Below are positions 52,778 through 60,499 of a DNA stretch of 64,000 bases, in pieces. Both the position numbers and the translations under genes were made by a program. The notes below the pieces were generated by a model. It did no database searches and was not told the origin of the DNA. It saw only the letters and a list, made by a program, of their open reading frames with translations. Positions within the stretch are counted from its first letter, which is position 1. Every line of letters begins with the position of its first letter. The stretch comes from Candidatus Contendibacter sp. (lineage in GTDB: Bacteria > Pseudomonadota > Gammaproteobacteria > Competibacterales > Competibacteraceae), in contig JARSSO010000010.1 in NCBI GenBank assembly GCA_029624765.1, positions 62,001 to 126,000 of the forward strand, in the 5' to 3' direction.

Positions 52778-53608
52778 ATGGCCATTTACGCCATCGGCGA
52801 CATTCAGGGGTGTTACGACCCTCTCGTGCGTTTGTTGGACCGGGTCCGGTTTGATCCAGCCGCCGACAGGCTGTGGTTGGTCGGCGATCTGGTCAATCGC
52901 GGGCCGCATTCGGTCGAAGTGTTGCGGCTGGTGCAGGGTCTGGGCGAGCGGGCGGTGGTGGTGCTGGGCAATCACGACTTGACGCTGCTGGCGGTTGCCG
53001 CCGGTCAAGTCAAGCCCAAGCGCAAGGATACGTTCCACGCCATTCTCACCGCGCCGGACCGGGACGAATTGCTGGACTGGCTGCGTCGGCGGCCGCTGCT
53101 GCATCACGACCCGGCGCTCAAGTTTACCCTGATTCACGCCGGCCTGCCGCCGCAGTGGGATTTGACGCTGGCGCAACGCTGCGCGGCGGAACTGGAAGCG
53201 ACCCTGCGCGGGCCGGATTGCGGGGATTTCCTGGCCCACATGTTCGGCGGTGAACCGCGCCGCTGGCGGGATGATCTGGCTGGTTACGACCGGCTGCGCT
53301 TCATCGTCAACGTCCTGACCCGGATACGGTTTTGCACGGCGGATGGCGCGCTGTCCTTTGCCGAGAAGGGGCCGCCGGGCAGTCAGGAGCCGGGTCTGTT
53401 GCCCTGGTTCACCGTGCCCGGCCGGCGCAGCGCCGATCTTAACCTCGTGTTCGGCCACTGGGCGGCGCTGGGCTATTATCGCGCGCCAGGGATTTACGCG
53501 CTCGACAGCGGCTGCGTCTGGGGCAATCGGCTGACCGCGATCCGGCTGGACCAACCCGGCGCGCCCGTCTGGAGCGTGTCGGCGGTCGATCCGCCGCCAC
53601 CGCCGTGA
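52778..53608 (+). CDS. apaH: Bis(5'-nucleosyl)-tetraphosphatase, symmetrical
   Basis: The 276-aa phosphoesterase has GDIQGC at 7-12, GDLVNRGP at 36-43, GNHD at 64-67 and a late GHWAALGY. It splits Ap4A to two ADP and also removes Np4 RNA caps. Length is close to E. coli ApaH. folA follows with a TGATG junction; apaH and folA are also neighbours in E. coli. Confidence 0.95.
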   Translation: MAIYAIGDIQGCYDPLVRLLDRVRFDPAADRLWLVGDLVNRGPHSVEVLRLVQGLGERAVVVLGNHDLTLLAVAAGQVKPKRKDTFHAILTAPDRDELLDWLRRRPLLHHDPALKFTLIHAGLPPQWDLTLAQRCAAELEATLRGPDCGDFLAHMFGGEPRRWRDDLAGYDRLRFIVNVLTRIRFCTADGALSFAEKGPPGSQEPGLLPWFTVPGRRSADLNLVFGHWAALGYYRAPGIYALDSGCVWGNRLTAIRLDQPGAPVWSVSAVDPPPPP

Positions 53609-54120
53609 TGTCCTCGCTCGCGCTCATCGCCGCGCTGGCGCGCAACCGGGTGATCGGTTGCGGCAACCGCCTGCCTTGGCGCTTGCCGGCGGATTTGCGC
53701 TTCTTCAAGCAAACGACCATGGGCAAGCCGTTGTTGATGGGCCGGTACACCTGGGAATCCATCGGTCGGCCGTTGCCGGGCCGCCGGATGATCGTACTGA
53801 GCCACGATCCGGATTATCGGACGCCTGGCTGCGCGGTGGCGCGGTCGCTGGACGAGGCTTTGCAGTTGGCTGGGGCGGTTCCCGAAGTCATGATCATCGG
53901 TGGAGCAACGGTGTACGCTCAGACCCTGCCCCGCGTCGAGCGGCTGTATCTTACGCGGGTGGACGCCGATGTACCTGGCGACGCCTGGTTTCCGGAATGG
54001 AACGAGGGAGACTGGCGGCTGGCTTGGGAGGAACGGCATCCGGCGGACGCGGATCACGCCTGGCCGTACCGGTTTCAGCGGCTGGAACGGGCGCACCATG
54101 CGTCAAACGGAAAATCCTGA
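53608..54120 (+). CDS. folA: Dihydrofolate reductase
   Basis: The 170-aa enzyme reduces dihydrofolate with NADPH. Hallmarks are NRVIGCGNRLPWRLPADLRFFK (in parts), catalytic Asp29, LLMGRYTWESIGRPLPGR and VMIIGGATVYAQTL. The ATG at 53608 shares one base with the apaH stop. A GTG at 53605 is also in frame. Confidence 0.96.
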   Translation: MSSLALIAALARNRVIGCGNRLPWRLPADLRFFKQTTMGKPLLMGRYTWESIGRPLPGRRMIVLSHDPDYRTPGCAVARSLDEALQLAGAVPEVMIIGGATVYAQTLPRVERLYLTRVDADVPGDAWFPEWNEGDWRLAWEERHPADADHAWPYRFQRLERAHHASNGKS

Positions 54121-55739
54121 TGTCATCCAATGCCAATGATCGAACCACTGGTTCGCCATTCCCGATTTTGCCTTTCCCGGGCAACGCCTTGGATCGCTGG
54201 CGCCAGGCGGCCCGAACCGCCCCGTGGGTCACGTGGGTGCTGGTCTTGATCCTGTTCGCGCTACCACTCGCCGCCTACTGGAATACCACGCTTCATCACT
54301 TCGGCTTCCGCGACGATTACGCCAACCTCAGCGAAGCGCACGAGCAACCGGGCAAGATCGTTGCGTTCACCGCCTCGCACGCACGACCCCTTTACGGAGT
54401 TTTGCTGCAACAATCGTTCAAGCGGGTCGGTTCGATTCACGAACTGCAGTGGTTGCGCTTCGCCGGCGCGGCTGGACTCGGGCTGGTAGCGGTCATGCTG
54501 TTCGGACTGCTGCGGCGGCTGGGCTGGAACCGGGTTACGGCCGCTTTCACCGCCGCCATGGTTACGCTGACGCCCTCGGCACAGGTGATCGCCAGTTGGG
54601 CCACCGCCTGGCCATACACCGTGCCGGCCATCCTGTCGCTGGGTGGATTCATGCTGACAGATCGGCTGGGCGCCGGGCGCTGGAAGGAGATCGGCTGGGT
54701 GGGCGCCGTGCTGCTCGTGGCGCTCGGCGCGCTGAGCTATCAGCCCAGCAGCTTGTTTTATCTCGTCGGCGTCGCGGCGGCGCTGCCGAGTCGGCGCGAA
54801 TGGAAACTGGCGCGGAATCTGCGCTGGGCGGGCTGGCATCTGACCGTCGTGTTCCTGGGGCTGGCGGTCGCGTTCCTGACGATGAAAGCGTTGTATGCGA
54901 CGGGCGTGTTCGAAGCCTCCAAACGATTGGCATTTGAACACGACCCCGTCGGCAAATTCTGGTGGTTTCTTCGGGAACCCTTGCTCAATGCCATCAATGT
55001 GTTTTTTCTTAACGACAACCAGGGGACGCCGCGGGCGCTGTACGTGGCGGGCGCGGGCGCGGCGGCGTTGCTGGTGGCCAGCCCGGCGGTCGAGTGGCTT
55101 AAAGGCAACCGGCAAACGGCCGGTTTCTGGCTGCTCCTGCTGTTGGCGCTGCCGATCGCCGCGCATGGCGTGAACCTGGTGGCGGCGGAGCGGTGGGCCA
55201 CTTATCGCACGGTCTTTACCCTGACCAGCGTGTTGTTGGTCTTTCTCGTCCTGTCGTGGAATCGGCTCTGCGGTCTGGCCGGTCGCCAGGGCCGGTTCAT
55301 TGAGCTAGCCGGCTACGCGGTGGCGATGGCGATGGCCATCCATCTGGCGCGAACCCATCCTTATTACCTCATCGCGATTCCCCAAGGCGAGGAATTGCAG
55401 ATTCTCGATGCGGCGGCCGACCGGGTGGCACCGCGGGATCGGCCGGTAAAAATTTATTTCGTGCAGCCCCCCGACGATGGTCCGACCGAAATCAGGTACC
55501 ACGATGAATTTGGCTCGCTCTCGACCAACGCTAGCTGGACGCCGAAAGAGATGTTCAAGCACCTCATGCGCGAGCGCTTCCCCGACACGCCCGACCACGC
55601 ACGATACTACAGGCTGCGGACCGGTTTTAGGCCACTACCGGAGGGCGAGCAATTCGATCTGGTCATCGATATGCACAAGGATATGCGCGAGCTTCACAAG
55701 CTCGGTCCGTTCTATGCGGAATCGCATATGGAAAGGTGA
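54120..55739 (+). CDS. GT-C-like polytopic membrane protein, probable glycosyltransferase
   Basis: The 539-aa protein has about ten membrane segments. The first periplasmic loop has FRDDYANL (Asp65, Asp66), the acidic pair typical of GT-C glycosyltransferases that use polyprenyl-phosphate sugars. The C-terminal 150 residues are a soluble periplasmic domain. It starts at a TGATG junction with folA, so it belongs to the same transcript. Substrate and product are unknown. Confidence 0.75.
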   Translation: MSSNANDRTTGSPFPILPFPGNALDRWRQAARTAPWVTWVLVLILFALPLAAYWNTTLHHFGFRDDYANLSEAHEQPGKIVAFTASHARPLYGVLLQQSFKRVGSIHELQWLRFAGAAGLGLVAVMLFGLLRRLGWNRVTAAFTAAMVTLTPSAQVIASWATAWPYTVPAILSLGGFMLTDRLGAGRWKEIGWVGAVLLVALGALSYQPSSLFYLVGVAAALPSRREWKLARNLRWAGWHLTVVFLGLAVAFLTMKALYATGVFEASKRLAFEHDPVGKFWWFLREPLLNAINVFFLNDNQGTPRALYVAGAGAAALLVASPAVEWLKGNRQTAGFWLLLLLALPIAAHGVNLVAAERWATYRTVFTLTSVLLVFLVLSWNRLCGLAGRQGRFIELAGYAVAMAMAIHLARTHPYYLIAIPQGEELQILDAAADRVAPRDRPVKIYFVQPPDDGPTEIRYHDEFGSLSTNASWTPKEMFKHLMRERFPDTPDHARYYRLRTGFRPLPEGEQFDLVIDMHKDMRELHKLGPFYAESHMER

Positions 55740-55946
55740 ACAGGCCAGCCGGTCGCCCAGCTTCCTGTCGGCATGGCCGAGAGGCCGTGCCAGAACCAAC
55801 GGGTTGATCCAGGTCGCGCGCTGGTTGACGGATAGCACGTCGGCTTGGCCGGGGTCGTCGGCAAGCCGAATTTGGGATCATCGAGGATCTGGGTTCAGGG
55901 CATTGTCGAGACGAAGTTTTTGCGCGGCCTTCCGCAAGGATTCCCG

Positions 55947-57824
55947 ATGACCCTTCATCCGATCGTGGCGGCGGTGACCGACCGGATTCGCCGGCGCAGC
56001 GCGCCGGCCCGCCGCGCCTATCTGGCGCGGCTCGACCAGGCCCGCGTGCGCGGATCGCGCCAGGACCTGTCCTGCGCCAACCTCGCCCATGCCTTCGCCA
56101 CTCTCGACCCGGCCGACCCGGCCATCCCGCGCGAGGTGCGTTGGCCCCATCTGGCCATCGTCTCCTCGTACAATGACGTGCTGTCCGCGCATCAGCCGCT
56201 GGAGCGATTTCCGGCCCTGATCAAGCAGGCGGCGCGCGAGGCGGGCGCGGTGGCGCGGTTCGCCGGCGGCGTCCCGGCCATGTGCGACGGCGTGACGCAA
56301 GGCCAGCCGGGCATGGAACTGTCGCTGTTCTCGCGCGACGTGATCGCGATGGCAACCGCCGTGGCGCTGGCGCATGGCGTGTTCGACGCGGTGTTGTGTT
56401 TGGGCGTCTGCGACAAGATCGTGCCGGGAATGCTGATCGGCGCCCTCCACTTCGGCCATCTGCCGACGATCTTCGTGCCCGGCGGACCGATGACCTCGGG
56501 CCTGGCCAACGCCGAGAAAGCGAAAATTCGTCAACTGTTCGCGCAAGGCCGGATCGGACGCGATGCGCTGCTGGAGGCCGAGTGCAAGGCTTACCATGGG
56601 CCGGGCACCTGCACGTTTTACGGCACCGCCAACAGTAACCAGATGCTGATGGAAACGATGGGCCTGCATCTGCCTGGCGCGGCCTTCGTCCCTCCCAACA
56701 CCGCGCTGCGCGACGCCCTGACCCAGGCGGCGGCCCGGCGCGCGGCCCGGATTACCGCCCAGGGCGAAGAGTACATCCCGGTTGGGCGGGTCGTGGACGA
56801 GCGGGCGGTGGTCAACGGGATCGTCGGCATGCTGGCCACCGGCGGTTCGACCAATCACACTCTGCACCTGATCGCCATCGCCCAGGCCGCCGGCATCTCG
56901 ATTGACTGGGACGATTTCGGCGACCTGTCGGCGGTGGTGCCCCTGCTCGCCCGGATCTATCCGAACGGTCCAGCCGACATCAACCAGTTTCATGCCGCTG
57001 GCGGCGCGGGCTTTCTCATCGGCGAGCTGCTGGACGCCGGGCTGCTGCACGGCGATGTGCTGACCGTCGCCGGCGAAGGTCTGGCGCGCTATCGCGAAGA
57101 GCCTTGTCTGGACCATGGCGCGCTGGCCTGGCGCCTGGCCCCGTGGCGAAGCGGCGACGAGTGCGTCCTGCGTCCCGCCGCGCGACCGTTCAGTCCCGAT
57201 GGCGGATTGAAAGTGCTGAGCGGCAATTTGGGTCGCGCGGTGATGAAGACTTCGGCGGTCAAGCCGGAATATCGGGTGGTGGAAGCGCCCGCCCTGGTGT
57301 TCGACGCGGGGGAGGCGCTGATGGCCGCGTTCGACCGGGGCGAGCTGCGGCGCGACTTCGTCGCCGTGGTGCGCTATCAGGGGCCGCGCGCCAACGGGAT
57401 GCCGGAATTGCACCAGTTGACGCCCCCGCTCAGCGCATTGCGGGGCGAAGGTTTTAACGTGGCCCTGGTCACCGACGGCCGCTTGTCGGGCGCATCCGGC
57501 ACGGTGCCGGCGGCGATTCACGTCACGCCGGAATGTCTGGCCGGCGGGCCGCTGGCCAAGGTGCGCGACGGCGATGTGATTTTGCTCGATGGCGAGCGCG
57601 GGGTTCTCGAAGCGAAGGTCCCGGCGACGGAATGGGCGGCCCGTCGGCCGGAACCGGTGGATTTGCGCGACCATCAACACGGCTGCGGGCGCGAATTGTT
57701 CGCCGTCTTCCGCGCCCACGCGACCGGGGCGGAGCGGGGAGCGATCACCTTCACGACCGGGGAGAACGTGGAAACGACGCCAGCGTCCCACGCCGCGCCG
57801 GGGGATGCGCCATGCGCGGATTGA
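55947..57824 (+). CDS. edd: 6-phosphogluconate dehydratase
   Basis: The 625-aa enzyme makes KDPG from 6-phosphogluconate, the first dedicated Entner-Doudoroff step. The 4Fe-4S ligands are expected among Cys151/Cys155 ([11 protein letters not shown]) and Cys222 ([14 protein letters not shown]). [14 protein letters not shown] and [11 protein letters not shown] are further hallmarks. AAGGA precedes the ATG at 55947. It is slightly longer than E. coli Edd (603 aa), mostly at the C-terminus. It overlaps eda by 13 bp. Confidence 0.96.
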   Translation: MTLHPIVAAVTDRIRRRSAPARRAYLARLDQARVRGSRQDLSCANLAHAFATLDPADPAIPREVRWPHLAIVSSYNDVLSAHQPLERFPALIKQAAREAGAVARFAGGVPAMCDGVTQGQPGMELSLFSRDVIAMATAVALAHGVFDAVLCLGVCDKIVPGMLIGALHFGHLPTIFVPGGPMTSGLANAEKAKIRQLFAQGRIGRDALLEAECKAYHGPGTCTFYGTANSNQMLMETMGLHLPGAAFVPPNTALRDALTQAAARRAARITAQGEEYIPVGRVVDERAVVNGIVGMLATGGSTNHTLHLIAIAQAAGISIDWDDFGDLSAVVPLLARIYPNGPADINQFHAAGGAGFLIGELLDAGLLHGDVLTVAGEGLARYREEPCLDHGALAWRLAPWRSGDECVLRPAARPFSPDGGLKVLSGNLGRAVMKTSAVKPEYRVVEAPALVFDAGEALMAAFDRGELRRDFVAVVRYQGPRANGMPELHQLTPPLSALRGEGFNVALVTDGRLSGASGTVPAAIHVTPECLAGGPLAKVRDGDVILLDGERGVLEAKVPATEWAARRPEPVDLRDHQHGCGRELFAVFRAHATGAERGAITFTTGENVETTPASHAAPGDAPCAD

Positions 57825-58447
57825 CCGTGCCGGAGGTGATGCGCATCGGTCCGGTGATTCCGGTCCTCGTCATCGACGAGTTGGCGTGGGCGGTTCCCCT
57901 GGCTAACGCCTTGGTCGCGGGCGGCGTGCGGGTGTTGGAGGTCGCTCTGCGCACCGCCGTGGCGCTGGCGGCGATCCGGGCCATCGCGCGCGAGGCGCCG
58001 GATGCAATCGTGGGCGCCGGTACTCTGATTCGTCCCGAGGATTTTGTCGAGGCGCGGGATGCCGGCGCCCGTTTCGGCGTCAGTCCCGGTTTGGCCCCGG
58101 CGCTGATTGAGGCCGCCCGCGAAAGCCGCTTGCCCTGGTTGCCGGGCGTGATGACGCCATCCGACGTGATCGCCGCCCGCCTGGCGGGCTGGCGTGAGAT
58201 GAAATTGTTCCCGGCCCGGCAAGCGGGTGGCGTCGGGATGTTGCAAGCGTTGGCCGGGCCGTTTCCGGACGTGACGTTCTGTCCGACCGGAGGCATCACG
58301 GCCGCGACCGCGCCGGAGTTTTTGGCGCTGCCCAACGTCGCTTGCGTGGGCGGCTCCTGGTTGACTCCCAGGGCCGCGCTGGCGGCGGGTGATTGGAAGC
58401 GGATTACGGCCCTGGCCCGACAGGCGAGCGGCCTGAGGCCGCGATGA
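57812..58447 (+). CDS. eda: KDPG aldolase
   Basis: The 211-aa class I aldolase splits KDPG to pyruvate and glyceraldehyde 3-phosphate. Catalytic residues are Glu43 (VLEVALRT), Arg47 and Schiff-base Lys131 (MKLFPA); PTGGI binds phosphate. It starts inside the end of edd, with GGGGGA upstream. Together the two genes give a complete lower Entner-Doudoroff branch. Confidence 0.96.
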   Translation: MRGLTVPEVMRIGPVIPVLVIDELAWAVPLANALVAGGVRVLEVALRTAVALAAIRAIAREAPDAIVGAGTLIRPEDFVEARDAGARFGVSPGLAPALIEAARESRLPWLPGVMTPSDVIAARLAGWREMKLFPARQAGGVGMLQALAGPFPDVTFCPTGGITAATAPEFLALPNVACVGGSWLTPRAALAAGDWKRITALARQASGLRPR

Positions 58448-58499
58448 AGCATCGCCTCATGGAACATAAACCAGGCGCCATATTGAACCTTGACCTGGC

Positions 58500-59240
58500 C
58501 TATGTTCGAACCCCGGCGATCACCCGCAGCCCGGTGAAAATCAAATCCGGCTCCAGCCGATAGCTGTCCTGTAAACAGGGCAATACCATCCCGGCGGCGC
58601 CCCCGGTCAGCAGCCGCGCGCCGGGGCCGTGGCTGGCGATCATCCGGTCGATGATCCCGTCGATGGCCGAGGCCACCGCATACAGCGATCCGCCCCAGAC
58701 GCAGTCGCGGGTGCTCTGACCGAACAGGCGCGCTTCTCCCGTTTCCGGCGGAATCTGCCGGGTTTCCCGGTACAACGCTTCGCGCATCAGCCGCATGCCC
58801 GGCACGATCACCCCGCCCAGGTGCTGGCCGTCCGCCGCCAGCGCGTCGATCGTGACCGCCGTGCCGCAATCCACCACATAACAGGTTCGTGGCCCCAGCA
58901 GCGCCCGCGCCGCGATCATCGCCACCCAGCGATCCGCGCCCATCCGCTCCGGTTCGGCGTAGGAATTGCGAATCCCGCAAGCCGCCGCAGTCGAAACCGC
59001 GAATTCCGCCTCAATGGCCCAGGCTTGCTCGACCCAATCAGCCAATTCCGCGCGAACCTTGGGGCCGGCCACGCTGACGATCAATACCCGCGCCGGGCGG
59101 GGCAAATCCGCCCACAGCCCGCTTGCCAGTTCGCTCCAACTCTCTTCGCCATGGGCGGCGCGACCGCGCGCCTGAAATTCGCCCCGTTCGCACTGGACCC
59201 ATTTGATTCGGCTGTTGCCGACGTCGGCCAGCAGGATCAT
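58500..59240 (-). CDS. coaX: Type III pantothenate kinase
   Basis: The 246-aa kinase has MILLADVGNSRIKW (Asp6), GADRWVAMIAAR, VVDCGTAVTIDAL and GGVIVPG, all signatures of CoaX. It phosphorylates pantothenate in CoA synthesis and is feedback-insensitive. Its ATG overlaps the birA stop by 4 bp; birA-coaX is a common pair. Confidence 0.95.
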   Translation of the reverse strand: MILLADVGNSRIKWVQCERGEFQARGRAAHGEESWSELASGLWADLPRPARVLIVSVAGPKVRAELADWVEQAWAIEAEFAVSTAAACGIRNSYAEPERMGADRWVAMIAARALLGPRTCYVVDCGTAVTIDALAADGQHLGGVIVPGMRLMREALYRETRQIPPETGEARLFGQSTRDCVWGGSLYAVASAIDGIIDRMIASHGPGARLLTGGAAGMVLPCLQDSYRLEPDLIFTGLRVIAGVRT

Positions 59241-60049
59241 GGCTCCAGCCTCAGGCTGATTTCGCCGCCGACGCAAGATTGGAGCCGCCGGTCGGCGGTT
59301 TCCAGCAGCAACGCCCCCGTCGCGTCCACGCCCCGGGCGATCCCGATCAGCGTCGTATTGGGCAGGGTCAGGCACACCCGCCGTCCGGCCACCCGATCAA
59401 ACTCCGCCCACTCGGCGGCCAAATCGGCGAAACCACCGTCCTGAAACCGAACGAAGGTTTCGATCAATTCGCTGATCAGCAGCGCGGCCAGTCGGTTGCG
59501 GGAAATGGGCTCCGCGCCCAGGATTTCCCGCAAATCCACCCACGGCTGATCGATGGCCACCGCCGCCAGGGGCGGCAGCGCCACGTTCAAGCCGACACCC
59601 GCCACCACGGCGAAGACGCCGGAACCGCCGCCGGATTCCAACAGAATGCCGCCCAGCTTGCGCTCGCGCCACCAGAGGTCGTTCGGCCACTTCAGACCCA
59701 CTTCCGCCACGCCGAAATTTCGCAGGGCACGGGCCACGGCGATGCCGGTCGCCAGACTTAAACCGCTCAGCGCCGCCGCCGACAGGTGAAACCGCCACAG
59801 CAGCGAGCCGGCCAGGCTGGCGGCGAACGGTGACAACCAGGCGCGTCCCAGCCGGCCCCGCCCGGCCCGTTGCTGCTCCGCCAGGCAGACCGCGCCGCTC
59901 GGCCAGCCCTCGCCGACCCGGGCCAACAGATAATCGTTGGTGGAATCCAGCACGGAATGCACGTCCAGTCGGCCAAGCCAGGCGCGGGCCGTGTCGGTCA
60001 ATCCGGCCAGAATGCGTTTTTGATCGAGTAATTCCAGCGCGGCGCTCAT
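59237..60049 (-). CDS. birA: Biotin-[acetyl-CoA-carboxylase] ligase lacking the HTH domain
   Basis: The 270-aa ligase has the biotin loop GRGRLGRAW at 63-71, KWPNDLWW and KLGGILLE. It begins at the point equivalent to about residue 65 of E. coli BirA. The N-terminal winged helix is therefore missing and it cannot repress bio genes. It attaches biotin to carrier proteins. A terminator lies 25 bp upstream, so it probably has its own promoter or relies on readthrough. Confidence 0.93.
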   Translation of the reverse strand: MSAALELLDQKRILAGLTDTARAWLGRLDVHSVLDSTNDYLLARVGEGWPSGAVCLAEQQRAGRGRLGRAWLSPFAASLAGSLLWRFHLSAAALSGLSLATGIAVARALRNFGVAEVGLKWPNDLWWRERKLGGILLESGGGSGVFAVVAGVGLNVALPPLAAVAIDQPWVDLREILGAEPISRNRLAALLISELIETFVRFQDGGFADLAAEWAEFDRVAGRRVCLTLPNTTLIGIARGVDATGALLLETADRRLQSCVGGEISLRLEP

Positions 60050-60073
60050 GGGTTCCCGTCGGGGTTTGGAGGC

Positions 60074-60110
60074 AATAAAAACCGCCTTTCCCCTCGCGGG
60101 AAAAGACGGT
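60074..60110 (-). terminator. Rho-independent terminator of the cco unit
   Basis: On the minus strand ACCGTCTTTTCC pairs with GGGAAAGGCGGT (about 12 bp with two G-U pairs), followed directly by TTTTTATT. It lies 24 bp after the stop of the small ORF at 60134 and before birA. Confidence 0.8.
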
Positions 60111-60133
60111 GGCTGGAGGTTTTGAAACGGGAT

Positions 60134-60235
60134 TTAGAACAGGCTGCTCCACGGCACGACCGACAGGAAGCTGAGCCAGGAAGCGACGGCCAGAACGAGA
60201 ATGATGACCAGCGGAAAATTCTGGAAGGTAAACAT
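60134..60235 (-). CDS. 33-aa single-pass membrane protein at the end of the cco unit
   Basis: The short frame encodes MFTFQNFPLVIILVLAVASW and ends VPWSSLF. One hydrophobic helix spans most of it. AAGGAG lies seven bases before the ATG, one of the best sites in the window. It sits between ccoS (46 bp upstream) and a terminator, so it is the last gene of the cbb3 assembly unit. Size and position recall small cbb3 subunits such as CcoM or CcoQ, but I cannot match it to either. Confidence 0.65.
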   Translation of the reverse strand: MFTFQNFPLVIILVLAVASWLSFLSVVPWSSLF

Positions 60236-60281
60236 CGGAGTTCTCCTTAAGATTTATAGTGAAAATGCTAAACGATTTCCT

Positions 60282-60479
60282 TCATTCACTCAAGGATTTA
60301 TCGTCTTTGGTCCCGGCACGGCGGCGGGGAATGCGCGGATCGTCGTCGTCCATCAGGATTCGGTGGGCGGACCCTTCCAGATCGTCGAACTGCCCGGTCC
60401 GCACCGCCCACAGAAACGCCCACAGCGCCACGCCCACTACCCCGAGAGCCATCGGGATCAACAGGTAGAGAATTCGCAC
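60282..60479 (-). CDS. ccoS: cbb3-type oxidase assembly protein CcoS
   Basis: From a GTG at 60479 the product is 65 aa: one membrane helix (VRILYLLIPMALGVVGVALW), then the hallmark FDDLEGSAHRIL at 31-42 and an acidic, basic tail. CcoS is needed for cofactor insertion into cbb3 oxidase. GGAG lies 11 bases before the start. It follows ccoI by 20 bp. Confidence 0.92.
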   Translation of the reverse strand: MRILYLLIPMALGVVGVALWAFLWAVRTGQFDDLEGSAHRILMDDDDPRIPRRRAGTKDDKSLSE

Positions 60480-60499
60480 GGGGGAACGATCTCCATTGC

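Noticed and set aside
55878..57791. 637-codon minus-strand frame opposite edd
   Set aside because: edd is certain from its Fe-S and substrate motifs; the antisense frame is low-complexity.
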